Source: Akebia trifoliata
Lineage: Eukaryota; Streptophyta; Magnoliopsida; Ranunculales; Lardizabalaceae
Assembly (NCBI GenBank): GCA_017979445.1
Contig: CM030716.1
Location: 15,333,443 to 15,397,442, forward strand
Reading direction: 5' to 3'
DNA: 64,000 nt
Shown here: piece after piece, positions 46,560 to 59,269 of the stretch
Layout: every line of letters begins with the position of its first letter
Numbering within the stretch: position 1 is the stretch's first letter
Program-made: the position numbers and the translations under genes
Notes under the pieces: generated by a model
The model's database searches: none
The model's input: the letters and a program-made list of their open reading frames with translations, nothing else
Told to the model about the DNA's origin: nothing

Positions 46560-47570
46560 GTGTTTATAATTTTTATCAAGTCTAGTCAACCATCAGTAAA
46601 GACATATTGGGATTCAACGATATATAAAATTTTGGTGAAATGTTATGTTGAAATAGTTCAAAAATATGGTAAAGAAGGAGAAGGTCTAACCTTAAAAGGA
46701 CATGATTATTTTACAATTATATTTAAAGAAAAGTCAAAAAAATCTTATACCAAAGGTCAATACAAGCATCGTTGGGATTACGTGAAGGATATATGAAAAG
46801 TATAAAAGAATCTTAGGATGAAATTTAGATTAGGATGAGATGTTACAAGATCCTTTGAAGCAGTTGATGAACAATGGAAGTCATATATTTTGCTAACTTT
46901 TTTTTTAATTTTCATATGATAATTGAAATTAAATGAATTAGTTTTTTTTTTTTCTGATTATCTTTTATATATTTTATCAATTAGATAAACCTTCTAATCA
47001 ATTTCGAAATAAGACATTAGAGTATGAAGATGATCTAGACTTAATATTTGGTGGGACCGTTGCAATTGAAAAATATTGTATGACCCCAAACAAGACTTTT
47101 TCTTTGATCATGCAAGATAACCGTATTTCTCTCGATGATTTGGGTGCAGATATTGATGATGTGAATGAAGAGTCAACACCAAATACTTTAATTGATCCAG
47201 TTGAAAAATCTATTGAAAAGTTACTTAAAAGACGTTACAAGAAATCGAGTGACTTTAACCCCTCTTCTACCACAAGTGTAAATGTAAAAAAAATACAAAA
47301 ATTGGTGATGGTGAAATCCATAGAATGTTTTGTGTGATGGTTGACAATATAAAGTCGGATTTAAAAAGATAAGAAATGCCTAGAACGCAAACAAAGACAC
47401 TTTTATTATCTCATACTCCAACCTATTGAGTATTTTCCATGACATTGATCGGTGTGAACCAATATGAATGTTTTTAGTTGGCAAATTATTTAAAAAGTCT
47501 TCTAACAAGGAGATTTTTGTTGGATTGATAAATATTGACTGCATGTCTGCAGTGGATTAAAGTAAAGTTT
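46560..47570 (+). pseudogene. PIF/Harbinger-type Myb-like (ORF1) protein remnant
   Basis: The frame reads YWDSTIYKILVKCYVEIVQK, then YTKGQYKHRWDYVKDI, followed after shifts by ..LG.DVTRSFEAVDEQWKSY. This is the Myb/SANT-like fold of Harbinger ORF1 and plant LIMYB-like proteins (W...., F, KNKWD.LKK, LGWD, WE). After an AT-rich interval ending TTATCAATTAG (about 46985), probably an intron, come QFRNKTLEYEDDLDLIFGGT and an acidic tail. Broken matches to the C-terminal part run to about 47565. ORF1 proteins help the transposase bind DNA. No transposase follows; the solo LTR begins at 47627. Confidence 0.65.
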
Positions 47571-49689
47571 GAAGAGACTTATAGAATCTCGTGATAGGCA
47601 ATATTCTGAGGATAAGATAGATTTATTGTGGCGTCCCGCCAAACGTTAACACAAATCCCCATGTCAGATCTCGAGGTACTAGGTGGCACCTCGAAATTTC
47701 GGCATGGTCTCCTCTATTTATGTTAGCATTCCAAGGTGTTCAACCTGCACCTGATAAACGACATACATTCATGTATATATACATTCAAGTTATAATACTA
47801 GCGGAAGCCTATATACATCTAATAACGTATAAAAATCAGAGTGCGGAAGAAGAAGTTTATATACATGATTATACAGGAATTCCTCACTCTAACAAAAGTC
47901 CTAACGCTCAAAACAAAATCTATATTACTACCTAGACTAACTAACACCGCTAGAAGGGTGTAGCCCCAAAACTCACCAAGTGACGAACTCTGGCTGTCTA
48001 TCTGACCCACCAGATGATTCTCACTCGTGCTCTATACTTGCCTCGCCAAGCTTCAGATCTGAAACTAAAAAAATAGAGAAGGAAAGGGTGAGTAACAATG
48101 GTTACTCAGTAAGGAATAACACAATTTCTGCCAATAACCTCTTCTAACATGAACAAATAAGTATACTAAATCATTTTAAAATATACAAAATTTTACAGAA
48201 TAAACTACGATTAACTGGTACATATAGCCAGGGATGAACAACTAAACATTTTAAAACTCACATTACATCAATCATCATTACTCACTATAACATTCTCTTC
48301 TTATACAAATCTAATTGATCAAATAGAAATAGTAACATGGATTTTATTTTATATATCAAAATAAGCAACAGATACATAATACACAATGGTGGAGTATTGG
48401 AATTAGAGAGTTGGGATTCACGACTGGATCGCTCCCAGTCGGGACATGATGTTACTATTCTTCTCTGGCTTTTAGTTCCTGATTTTGTGGCTGGTCGCTG
48501 TTTACCACGCTTGGTTGACCATTTATCCGGCTCAGGCTGGCCGTTTGACGTGACCGTAAGCAATGGGTCTCTTTTCGATGTGTCAGAACGTTCGACTACT
48601 ATAGATTGTTAGTGATCACTGACTAATCATCTTCGTCTATGCCTATCAGGCGTACATGTGATTCCCAAATATACAAATCATTCGTATACGACCACCTTTA
48701 CATTACAAGTTCACTAGTAAAGATAGAGAGGAATAAACCCGGATTCCAGTTGTGACTCCACTCTCATACACGTCCCATACCACGTATGAGCTTGGTGGTC
48801 CCTACCGTACATCCCAGGATAGTACATCACTCCGGATGATATGACGCACTATCCCTTCAGGCATTCACAGACTCTTTAACAGCTCACAAAATAGCTACAT
48901 ATATATTATTTTCATTTGAAAACAAAAGAGAAATTAACAATACAAGGTTAAGAATAAATATCCAGTTTTCTACCGTGCAAGTATGGCCACCCGGCCTAAA
49001 ATAAATAACAAAACGGAAACGTAAAAAGCGCCTCGCGCTAACAGAAAGTAAATAAACATGCAACCAGTAATATTATCCCTGGATATCTGTTCACCAACCT
49101 GCAAACAATACAACAACGTAAAATGCAAACATCACCCCTCGGGTGTGACTCTGACATTTTACCGTTTCATAACTTTTTTTCCCTCTTTCCGATTTTTTTA
49201 CAATTTTCAATCTCTTCAATAAAACATCCATTTTCTGATATTCATCAACTCAATATGAGTTCATTGAATATTAAATCACATTTTCCAACTAAAGAATTTA
49301 TTTTTATCAATAATATTGAAAAAAATACAAATTTCACATCAAAACGGGGTTCGAGCTGTGCACAAGACCCAATTTATAGAAATAACCCGTTAAAATATCG
49401 TACCCACGTATAATTTGTTAAAAAATACAATTAAACATATCAAACATGCAATTTCTGGCGTGAATTTTGAAATAACAAAAGAATTCTATATTTTGAAAAT
49501 ACATCAAAAAAATTTAGATAAAATCCTAAATGCAATTTTCACAATCTACGATTACTAATAGAAATTGAGAGTTCCTTACAATGTCTAGGCAAAAGGATCG
49601 AAGCACGTGCACGGAAATCGAGACGGACCGAACTTCGAAGCGGTTGATTTTCGAAACCGGCCTGGTGGTTTCAAAGATCTCGATGTGCT

Positions 49690-50060
49690 CGTCTCTTCTC
49701 CCTTCTACGGCGAAAGGCAGTTTGACCCCAAAACCAATGAAAACCGAGGTCGAAGTTACGAAATTTCCGTATAAAAATACGGCTGATTTTTTACTATACG
49801 GGGTGAAAAAGACGAAAAAACGGAAGGAATTTGGTTGGGTTATGTAGAGAATGAGGCTACGGACGTTTCTCCCTTCTGCGTCGGAAGACGATTTGACCTC
49901 GAAACGGACGAAATCCGAGGTCAAAGTTTCGAAATTTTCGTATCCAAATACGGTTGATTTTTGACAATATCGGGTGAAATAGAAAGTGAAACGAAGAAAG
50001 GTTGGGTGGGTTTTGTAGATGTTGAGGCTGCGGATCTTTTTCTCTTCTGCGGCGATCATC
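49690..50060. repeat. About 171-bp tandem repeat inside the solo LTR
   Basis: Units begin at CTTCTACGGCGAAAGG (about 49702), CTTCTGCGTCGGAAGACG (about 49873) and CTTCTGCGGCGATCATCG (about 50045). Each contains TTTGACC(C/T)C(A/G)AAAC and AAATACGG(C/T)TGATTTTT. It lies just upstream of the TATA-like motif, a place where LTRs often carry enhancer repeats. Confidence 0.75.
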
Positions 50061-50126
50061 GAAAGTGGACCGTTTGCGAGGGATCTGAGGTGGAAGATCG
50101 AAAGAAAAACAAATTTTTTTTTTCGT

Positions 50127-50136
50127 TTTATATAAG
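50127..50136 (+). promoter_or_regulatory. TATA-like box of the solo LTR
   Basis: TTTATATAAG preceded by a T-run, about 650 bases before the LTR end. It would place R and U5 downstream. Confidence 0.45.
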
Positions 50137-50788
50137 TCTCGGCTGTTTGGACGCTTTGGGGAAGATGAGAGAAAAAAAAAATTAAAAATATTATTTAAAT
50201 AAAATGTGGGACGAATTCGGTATTTCGCCTATTGTTTCAACCGACGATAACTTGGCCATCCGGACTCCAAAACTGACGAATGAATACTCTATTTCGCCTA
50301 ATTTTTTGTTCTGGATCTAATAGTGCAGTCAATTTCTACAAATTATATCTTCATCAAAAATTTACATTTTTGGCCTGAGGTGATCCCTAAACTTGATGTC
50401 GTTTTCGTTTTTGACGATAATTCGACTTTCTGGTCTCCAAAAATGACAAATGAATAGTCTATATTCAATAATTTTTCGTTACGAACCCAATGGTATAATT
50501 GAATATTAATAATTATTACTCTAGTAAAAAATCACTATTTTAGCCTTGTCCGACCCGGTAATCGAGGATTTTGCAATTTTTATATTCGGACTCGCATTTG
50601 AGCATGTTTACAGGCTAAAGTATGTTTTTCGATCATTTCGAATCCAATGGTGAGGTCAGATTCTATTAAAAATAATCAAAACAAGGTCCTACAGTTTTAC
50701 CCTAAGTCCCACTTTTAGGATTTTCTTAAAATTTCACTATTTATTTTTCCTCGAGATACGAATTGAAAACTCGGGGTTTTACATTTAT

Positions 50789-52435
50789 TATTATAATTTC
50801 TTAAATGCTATAATAAAATAGTGATATTATTTTTATTTTTTATTACCGTAGTTGTTAGAAAACATTACTTTAGTTTATTAAAGTTTTACACACATTTTTT
50901 ATTTAATAATTTTAAGTTATGGTTGATAGAAATGTTTGTGTTTAACTTTTTTATTTTTTCATTTAAATTCTGTATGATTGGGTGATTATGAATTGTTATA
51001 TATTTATAACTATATGATTTGCATATATGTAATAATAGATGGATATTAGCATAAAAAAGATTTTTTATTTTTATTTTACTATGACATTATTAATGTATAA
51101 GAAATCAACTCATAAAGTAACTATATAGGATTTCACTATTTTCTCTCAGTTTCAACAACTTAATTCAGCATCAACAACTTTACATACAATTTTTTCAAAC
51201 ATAGTATTAGCCTCCAAGCTATGAATTAGACTCATTTCCTTTTATACTTTCTTGATCCCTATCGAACTAACAAATAATGAGTTAGGGTTTCAGATGGTAC
51301 CTCAAAAGAAGGCTGCGTATAAAAGAAGTAACCACAGATCCTTGGTGGTGAGAACACACACAAACTTGAAAATGGAGAAAATGCCCGATTGTATCATTGC
51401 CTATGTGATTTGCCATCTATGCTTGAGAGTACCGTATAATCATCTTCTCCCTTAATGCTAGGAAGCACCGTAAAAAAAATGCTTGGAGTATTACACCCTC
51501 CATTAATGCTTGTTTTAATTGTGATGGTCATCCGTGTTAACTTTTTATAAACATCAAAAGTGATATATACGCCAAGTATTTAATTCCATCCATTCCCATT
51601 TGACCTTATCATGCTCATGATTACTTTAAAATATAAAAAAAGTTTTCCATACATCAAGAATGATGCATAAGCTGTGTACCCGAATTTACCTTTTATTTTC
51701 TTATTCAATGATGGGCCTCAATGAACATCCAATTTGATGTCCATTTATGTACCTCTACATCAATCCTTTATCTCTTTAGTTTGTCCACTAAAGGGTTTCA
51801 ATGTACATCATAGTTGATGTACATTGGAAACACAAAACACAACTTATCCTACTCTTGTTGTTTTGCATGAGGCTTTGGTACACATCAAAGATTGACATCC
51901 TTTTGCATTGCCAAATCACTAAATTGTTTCTGCTCATCAGGATCTTTATTGCGGGATCAAGTATATGTTGCCTTTCTCTTTTAATCGTCCAAGGCCAAGG
52001 AAATTGCCCCATGCCTTACTTCCTTGATCACCCAAAACCCATCATTTCTTCCTTGCATTCCATTGTTGAAGCATATCAAGATACATATTTTGGAGATCCT
52101 AAACAATGACCAATCACAAACTTCTTTGTCCCCGATCCTTCTAAATCCATACTCAGATCTAGGATTTCATGAGTGCTCCCCAAACCATGTAAAATGATGG
52201 GCATTCATTTTAACCGTATTCCTCCTTTTTGCACAACCTCCATTCATCCCTTTAATTGCACAACCAATGGATCAATTGAACAAAAAGAACATTCAAAGCA
52301 TACTACCTAACACCCTTTTAATTGAATATGTGAGAACCCCCAACTTATTTCCCCTTTTTTAAGATTATGGCTTTCAATGAACATAACAAATTGATGCGTA
52401 TCTCCAACAAACAACTCACCCCTATCTCTTTTTTT
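50789..52435. other. No gene recognised
   Basis: AT-rich to 51240. From about 51240 to 52300 the sequence has short repeated phrases about 'TACATCA(A)..TTGATGTACAT' (51790-51830; also 51650, 51720, 51880) but no coding domain. It may be an old transposon interior. Confidence 0.4.
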
Positions 52436-52439
52436 TTTT

Positions 52440-52802
52440 TCTGAAACACCCAAGAGTCAGTTCTCACTGAAGACTTTGAGAGTTGTGAGAAGGATAAAGG
52501 TTTCTCTCGCTCTCTCTCAAGATGAGAGCAAGAAGAGACAATTACTTTATTTATAAGAAAACATGTATTACAGTACAATAGATTCGTTGGAATGCAATAA
52601 AAGAGTTGTTGGAGTAATTTCCTATTTAGTTATGGTAACCTCCTATGATTGGAAATAAATATTTACAGATTAATAATAAAGGAAACCAATTAAATATTGA
52701 GTGGAGGAGATTGAGGAGAAGATTTTGTTTCCACATAATCATGGAGTCTTCCATACACATCTTACTTGTGAATATTCTAGATCTTGAGTTGGATCTTTTA
52801 CA
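52440..52802 (-). mobile_element. 3' LTR of a minus-strand copia element
   Basis: On the minus strand the LTR starts TGTAAAAGATCC directly after a purine tract (GTTTGAGGGAGCA, complement of 52803-52815). It carries a TATA-like TTCTTATAAATAAAG at about 52548-52562. The far end near 52440, next to an A-run on that strand, is not certain. Confidence 0.65.
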
Positions 52803-52809
52803 TGCTCCC

Positions 52810-54205
52810 TCAAACTGGGCTTGGGAGTGAACCAAAGGCCCAATTTGATCCTTAAGTCCTCAAAACTCCTTCTTCGCAATGCTTTTGTAATTATGTTAGC
52901 AACTTAATTGGAAGAAGAAACATAACATGTAATAAGAGAACCAAGTGAAACATTTTCCCGTCCAAAATGATAATCAATGTCTATGTGTTTTGTTCTAGTG
53001 TGAAACACAAGATTGATGCTCATATGCCATGCAAAGATGTTATCACAAAACAAAGTAAGAGGTTGTAATAGGTAAATGTCTATGTCACGTAAGATGAAAG
53101 ATAACCAAGTAATTTCGATAGCTGTTGAGGCAAGAGAGTGATATTCGGTATCTGTACTTGATTGAGCTACTATTTATTATTTATTGGCACTCCATGAAAT
53201 GCAATTTCCTCCAATACATACAAAAATTAGTGGTAGAACGCCTAGTAATCGGGCAACCAGCCCAATCTGATCAGAGAAATCATATAAATCAAGAAAATTG
53301 TGAGATAAGAGGAGAATGCCATAATAAATAGTACCATGAATGTATCGTAGGATTCTTTTGACCATATGAAAATGTAGATTGGTCGGATTTTGCATAAACT
53401 GACAAACATAATTCATACTATAAGATATATCTGGTCGAGTAAACATTAGATATTGTAAACCACCAACAATGCTTCTGTAAAACTCAGGATTAAGAAATAG
53501 ATCATTATCGTTGGTAATTGGACGGATCTTGGACACCACGGGTGTAGATATGGGCTTGCAATCTTGCATGTGGGCCTATTCTAAGAGCTCATAAGCATAT
53601 TTAGTTTGGTTTAAAAATAACCCTTTGGAAAACTTTTGAACTTCAATACCCAAAAAATACTGTAAGTACCCAAGATCTTTAATGGCAAATTCTTGATCGA
53701 GTTGGTGAATGAATCATTGAATAAATGAGTTATTATCACTAGTAAGTATAATATCATCAACAAAAAGCAATAGTAAAATGATTCCTTGAGAATGATGACA
53801 TATAAAAAGGGATGAATCTACCAAACTACAGAAAAATCCAATAGTAAGAAGGAAGGAACTTAGCCTATCATATCAAACACATGGAGCTTGTCCAAGCCCA
53901 TATAATGCTCTTTTAAGCCTACATACATGATTTGGTTGGTTTGTATCTTGGAACCTAGGTGGTTGTTCAAAATAAACGGGTTTGTCAAGACACCCATGAA
54001 GAAAGGCGTTCTTAACATCTAATTGACGAATGTCCCAATTGTTCATTAGAACCATTGTAAGGACAGTTCGAATGGTGGTTGGTTTTATAAAAGGAGAGAA
54101 TGTTTCATAAAAGTCTACTCCTGGAACTTGGGTGAACCCTTTTAAACTTAATTGGACCTTAAGTCTTTCAAAAGATCCGTCAAAGTTAATCTTAGTTTTG
54201 AATAC
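52810..54205 (-). pseudogene. copia RT/RNase H remnant
   Basis: Read on the minus strand: VFKTKINFDGSFERLK, then DVKNAFLHGCLDKPVYFEQP (the conserved copia RT block), ALYGLGQAP, LFVDDIILTS with the (Y/F)VDD motif, [27 protein letters not shown] with TRPDISYS, and the RNase H end TKHIDIDYHFGRENV then NQVANIITKAL. Stops interrupt it near 53880, 53690 and 53575. The 5' part (gag, protease, integrase) is missing: similarity stops at about 54205 against a gypsy LTR piece. Confidence 0.88.
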
Positions 54206-54480
54206 CTGAAAGCGCCCTTGATCCGCGGGTTGCAGATCCGTTTTTTTTTTGTTACGGAGTCGCCACCTAGTTATTATGGTCTAGGAACAAATATTGACTC
54301 TAAATCGAAAAAAGGTATTAATCTACGAAAAGAAAGGGTCCAAGGATCACGTTACGGGATCGGAAGGTGTTTGGCACCGATCCCGCCTAGCGAATGTCGA
54401 TCTCTACTTTTTCCAAAAATTATTACATTGTTAAAAACGACCCAAAACAATAAAAATAAAATAAAAACCTAACTTACCCT
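54206..54480 (-). mobile_element. gypsy LTR fragment (R/U5 part)
   Basis: On the minus strand it contains CGGGATCGGTGCCAAACACC, CCTTCCGATCCCGTAACG and CTAGGTGGCGACTCCGTAAC, the GC-rich R/U5 region common to one group of plant gypsy LTRs. Higher GC than its neighbours. Both ends are truncated. Confidence 0.55.
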
Positions 54481-56418
54481 TTAAAAATATTTTTAATTAC
54501 CACATATGTCCTCATCTTCTATTTCATCCCAATCAACAGAACTTGAAACTCTCTCTTCTTTCTCGACTGAAACAAACACGACCTGAAACTCTTTTTCCTA
54601 TCTAATTTCTCTCGACTAAAACTATCTCGTCTCTATCATCTCTCTCTCGTCGAATCTCTGTCGTCTCTCTCTCGTAAGATCTCTATCGCCAGATCTCTCT
54701 CTTGCCGGATCTCTTTCATCTCAGATTTGTTTTTCTTCTGTCTATTATTTATTTAATTATTCAATGTAATTTCTTTAATTATTTAATACATTGAGGCAAT
54801 GTATCGATCAAGAAGACAAAACTTGAGATAATCTCGACTAAAAATTAACAGAAGAAATTGTGAAACATTCAATGTTGCGGGTTCGATCTCAAACGTATCT
54901 TACTAAAAATTAACAGAACTCTCAACACTATTTTATTTTATTCTGACAGTGTAAAACTAAAAAATCTAGATTTACTAGAGTCAACTTAACAAGCTTTAAA
55001 GTACTTACAAGACTTCTTTAATCTTGTTAAAAGCATACAAGTTGGAATTGAATTGGTTAAATACATGATTCTGAATAAAATCAAATAAAATTCTTTTTGA
55101 TTTTAAATAAATAAAATCAGAATAACTTTAGTTTTAGAAATTTTAGAAGACACATTTATTCCTAAACAACCTGTTTCAAATTTCATGTGATTTTTAAGGT
55201 TTTACTCTGGAGTATTGAAAAAAATATAGTTTTATCAGTTTACCATTGTAAATTGAATGCGTAATGTTGTTCAATTGTCACTTGGTCGCCTACTTATAGA
55301 TTGCTTGAAAGTTCATTTTTTTTCACATGAGGTACTATAATGCTCTTTGTATGAGAAGTTCTGATCATATTATTCCAATGCAGAATTTTTTGGCATGTAA
55401 GCTTAATAGTCCAGGATGTTAAGAGGACTTTCTATTTCACTAATTTTAATTTTTAAACCTATGTTATATTGGTAAAAAAGGCTTTCACTAATTCATAAAC
55501 TTCATTCTCGAGCTGCAACATCTTTATTAGTCTCTCTAACATCAGCTTTCCACAAAATGTCTGCATCACTCTATCTAAACAGAAATTAAAACATTATTAG
55601 TCAGCTAGAACCTGAATTAAAAAAGAAAAGATGAGTCACATCAAATGAAGTCCTAACCAATACTAGTCCACATATTATATACAATATGTGCCTTATTTTC
55701 TTTAATTTTTTTAGATGTTTGTAGTATTGATTTTATCTAATTTACTAGTCACTTGTTTGAGAATTCATTCTATTTGATGCACTTTTCTTTTCTATGTCTG
55801 TTTGTGCAGTATTTCTTTATAAGAAAATGTATCTGCTTCATGTGGATCCTAACATATGACCTTGTGAGATGTATGAGTAGTAAAAAGTTGAACCTATGTA
55901 ACAGAGACATGAATTGTGTTTAGGTGTTTAACATGGGTACAAAATGTCAAACATATAGACCAATATAATTTATTTCCCAAGTTGAGGGACATTTTAAGAG
56001 ATTCATTAGTTTGAGATTCTAATGATGTTGGATGTCGCCTTGATGATCATGTAGCTTGAAATCAGTCTCTATTTGAGTGATTAGAACAGCCCAAACTAAT
56101 CTTATTCTTTGATGAAAAACATACTTGGTGAATCATCTAAAAATATTTATGAATTAGATGATTTTATTAGTAGAAGGCAGGATCAATTATTCTTGTACTA
56201 TAAGCTTAGGATCTCATTATCCCTTCTTTTACTCTGGTCTTACAAATTGCTTATTAGTTATTACTAATTACTCTTGGTGTATCTATTTCTTCAATTGTTC
56301 TATGAATGGTAATTTGCATTATTTTCCATGTTTAAACATAACTGGCATCAATATGGATTATTTTTATAGTTATTTAAATTATATAGTTATTTATTTTTTA
56401 TTTTTCTATTGTACTTAG
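54481..56418. other. No gene recognised; pyrimidine-rich block
   Basis: 54540-54730 is CT-rich with repeated CTCTCTCGTC/GATCTCT words, like a 5' leader. The rest is AT-rich. It may be the 5' half of the Harbinger element that follows. An acceptor-like TTTCTATTGTACTTAG lies at 56404-56419. Confidence 0.4.
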
Positions 56419-57383
56419 ATGTAGATTTTAATGAAAACAATCGAGCATATTGGCTTGATGAGAAGGTTATAAATTTTTTATCGATCTATGTATTGAAAAA
56501 GTTAACCGTAAAGGAAGATCGGGGAAGGGAGGGACTCTAAAATCCCAGTCATGGAATAAAATTATAGTTGAAATAAATAAAAAAAATTTCATTATTTTTA
56601 AGCAAAGACAACTAAAAAATCAATGGGACTATCAAAAGAAGCAATATGAAATTTGGTAGCGGCTACAACTTGCACAGGTCATGGATGTAATGAAAAAATA
56701 AATATCATTCATTGGATTGATGAACGATGGGATGACTACTTGAAAGCATGTCTAAACCTATACTTTTATTATAAATTTATAAATCTTGAGAATATTATAA
56801 GTAGACATATTTTTAATATGACTTTAATGTGTCTCAGAAATACCTAGAAGCAAAAAAAAATTCATAAGCTATTGACGTTTGCACGTGAGTTATGTACATT
56901 ATTTAAATGTCTAATGATCGCGAGAAATATTGGATGGAGTCCACATAGAGAAGGGTTGCCCGTGGATGTATCATCTTAAGTTAGAGAGAATCCAAAATTT
57001 TTTGATGAGTATAAATCACAAATTTGGATGATGAATCTTTAGGACAAAGTGTTCCCAATGTATCAACTCCTTTAAAAAAACGTGAATACTTCATCATTAA
57101 AAAAATGTCATAAAAAATTGATCAAGATGATCTTCAAAATAATATTCAAACACTTATCGATATTTTTGTGAAAGATATAGACAATGGACCCTCGATACAA
57201 GACTGTATGAAATCTTTGAATGAAATGATGACGGTAAAGAAAGGAAGACACCTCTACAATATTGCACTTGATGCATTTGCTAAGGAAAATGAATATAAGA
57301 CAATTTTGATGGAATTAGCAGATCCAACAAGTCTTGGTTTAATGTTAGTCGTTTATCATAGGTTTTCAGATATGATATCTTAG
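56419..57383 (+). pseudogene. Myb-like ORF1 of a PIF/Harbinger element
   Basis: After a 3' splice-site-like sequence, broken frames give AYWLDEKVI, then WDYQKKQYEIW, CTGHGCNEKINIIHWIDERW and DDYLKA, the Harbinger ORF1 Myb/SANT-like domain with its W..D..WD.Y.K end. Farther on, 57168-57383 reads SIQDCMKSLNEMMTVKKGRH then LYNIALDAFAKENEY, the helical C-terminus found in these proteins. Several stops and frameshifts. It lies on the same strand as, and upstream of, the transposase, as in intact elements. Confidence 0.7.
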
Positions 57384-57689
57384 TGGTAGTTTTGTGAATT
57401 TATTTTTGTCTTTAATGAAATATTTTATTTGTTCATGTTTATGACATGTTATAGTACTTATTTTAAATGGGTTTCTTTAGACTTCAATGTTAGAACTCTC
57501 TTATTTTGAATGAATTTCTTTAGATTTGAATGTTGGAACATTCTTATTTTGAATGGATATTTGATTATGAAATGTTTAATTATCGTTTTACTTTTTATAT
57601 GTTTACAAATTATTTATGTAACAATAAATATGGCATCACAATAACGAAGACTTCTAATAATATTAATATTGAAGTTCATATTAGAACGT

Positions 57690-58923
57690 ATTAGACGACA
57701 ATCTATTACTCGAGATGCAACCAATGTATCAACACTTACGGGTGCACAATTTGTGAATGAACGCTTAAAGAGTCTTTTTATCAAATTATTATAAGTTGTT
57801 AAGAATGGAAAATGAATCATTCGTTAATCTTTGTCGTTTATTTTAAAAGCGAATATGGCTTGTGAATAGTAGACATGTGAAAATATCGAAGATGATTGTA
57901 ATGTTTCTTATGACAGTGGGTCATACTTATTGGTATCAACTAATAAAAAATCGATTTCAACATTCATTGTAAACTATCCACAAGTATTTTCATAAAGTTC
58001 TGCTAACTATGTTGTACTTTTCCAAAGAAATGATCCTATCACCATCTTTCAATTAACCAATGAAAGAAATTTGAATTCATCGATATCTTAGACAAATATT
58101 TAATGTACCTAACTTTCTACCCATGATAAGTTTTATTTATATTTATACTTTTTACCATCAGTAATCTATTTATTTAATTAATTAACAATGGTGTTTTTGA
58201 TGGAACACTCATTCATGTTTGCATTCCATCGGATAAACAAATTCCTTACAGGGAAAGGTCTAAATGCTATCCAAATGTAATGGATATTTATAATTTTGAT
58301 ATAATATATACATATTTGGAAGTTGAATAAGAAGGAGTGACACATGATTTAAGAGTCTTAATGGAGACTATTTGTGATCTTGCAAATAAATTTTCAATAC
58401 CTTCATCTGATATTATTAGTATTTCATATAGTTTTGATAGTAATAAATATAGTATCTATATATATTTCTAATTTAACGATATATTCATTTTGATGTAGAT
58501 AAATATAATTTGGTTGATGTTGCTTACAAGCATATACGAGATTTTATGACACCATATCGTAATATGCGTTATTGATTATCTGATTTTCGTCGTGGATGTC
58601 CTAGATGCAATGAAAAAATATTCAATCATGCACATGCCAGACTAAGAAATGTACTTGAGAGGGCTTTCGAAGTTTTGAAGGCGCGGTTCCCAATTTTAAA
58701 AATGATGGCACCATACTCTTTTCCTACTCAAAGAAATATAGTGATTGCATGCATGACAATTCACAATTTTTTTTGTAAAATTTCAATAACTGATAAATTT
58801 ATTCATCAATACGATGATGAAGATGTTCTTCTCAAAGTAACTAATGGTAAACATACTCATCTCAACATGGAAGAGTTGTTTGGACAATCTAAACAAGCAT
58901 TCATTATTACCTTACGAGATTAA
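57690..58923 (+). pseudogene. PIF/Harbinger DDE transposase pseudogene
   Basis: Pieces in order: STLTGAQFVNERL (about 57730), MENESFVNLCRLF (57804), GVFDGTLIHVCIPSDKQIPY (about 58195, first catalytic-type Asp), THDLRVLMETICDLANKFSIP (about 58340, second Asp). After an AT-rich interval ending TTGATGTAG (58498) come KHIRDFMTPYRNMRY and then HARLRNVLERAFEVLKARFP (about 58630-58690, Glu), ending MTIHNFFCKISI and TAA at 58921-58923. All three acidic positions survive, but stops (for example near 58330 and 58573) and frameshifts destroy the frame. The transposase would cut and paste elements at TTA/TAA sites. Confidence 0.8.
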
Positions 58924-59230
58924 ATTGCAAATCATCTTAGTAGTGCAAATATATGAAATGATGTTATTTTGTTGGGTATGATAATGTTGTTTTTCAATTT
59001 TAATGGATTATATGACAATGTTGATATCAAAATTTTGATGGATACGATTGTAAGGGTAAAATAGACAATTTATCAGTTTTCAGTAATATGTAACAAACAT
59101 TATTCTGCAAATTTAACGCTTAATTTTAATGAATTCAACATTATTTTGACATCTAAACAAACAACTTTTTCAGCACTTAAAATTCAGCTCTTATAATTTT
59201 CAGCACTTGTTTTTTTCTCAACACTTATCT

Positions 59231-59256
59231 TTTTCAATTTAACAAACAGGGCCTTA
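59231..59256 (+). repeat. Right terminal repeat of the Harbinger element plus TTA
   Basis: CAATTTAACAAACAGGGCC ends at 59253 and is followed by TTA (59254-59256). GGCCCTGTTTGTTAAATTG is the expected inverted end of a Harbinger element. The matching left end was not found in the window. Confidence 0.65.
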
Positions 59257-59269
59257 GAATATATTCATG

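Larger units (their letters stand above)
47627..50783 (+). mobile_element. Solo LTR of a gypsy-type retrotransposon (3157 bp)
   Basis: Begins TGTGGCGTCCCGCCAAACG and ends AACTCGGGGTTTTACA. TTTAT lies on both sides (47622-47626, 50784-50788), an exact 5-bp target duplication. Termini of this kind are typical of large gypsy LTRs. A TATA-like TTTATATAAGTCTC lies at about 50128. There is no primer site, pol or second copy in the window, which fits removal of the internal region by LTR-LTR recombination. It contains no gene. Confidence 0.82.

Noticed and set aside
49526..50059. 177-codon minus-strand frame
   Set aside because: It falls entirely in the 171-base repeats of the solo LTR. The repeated amino-acid pattern simply follows the DNA repeat.
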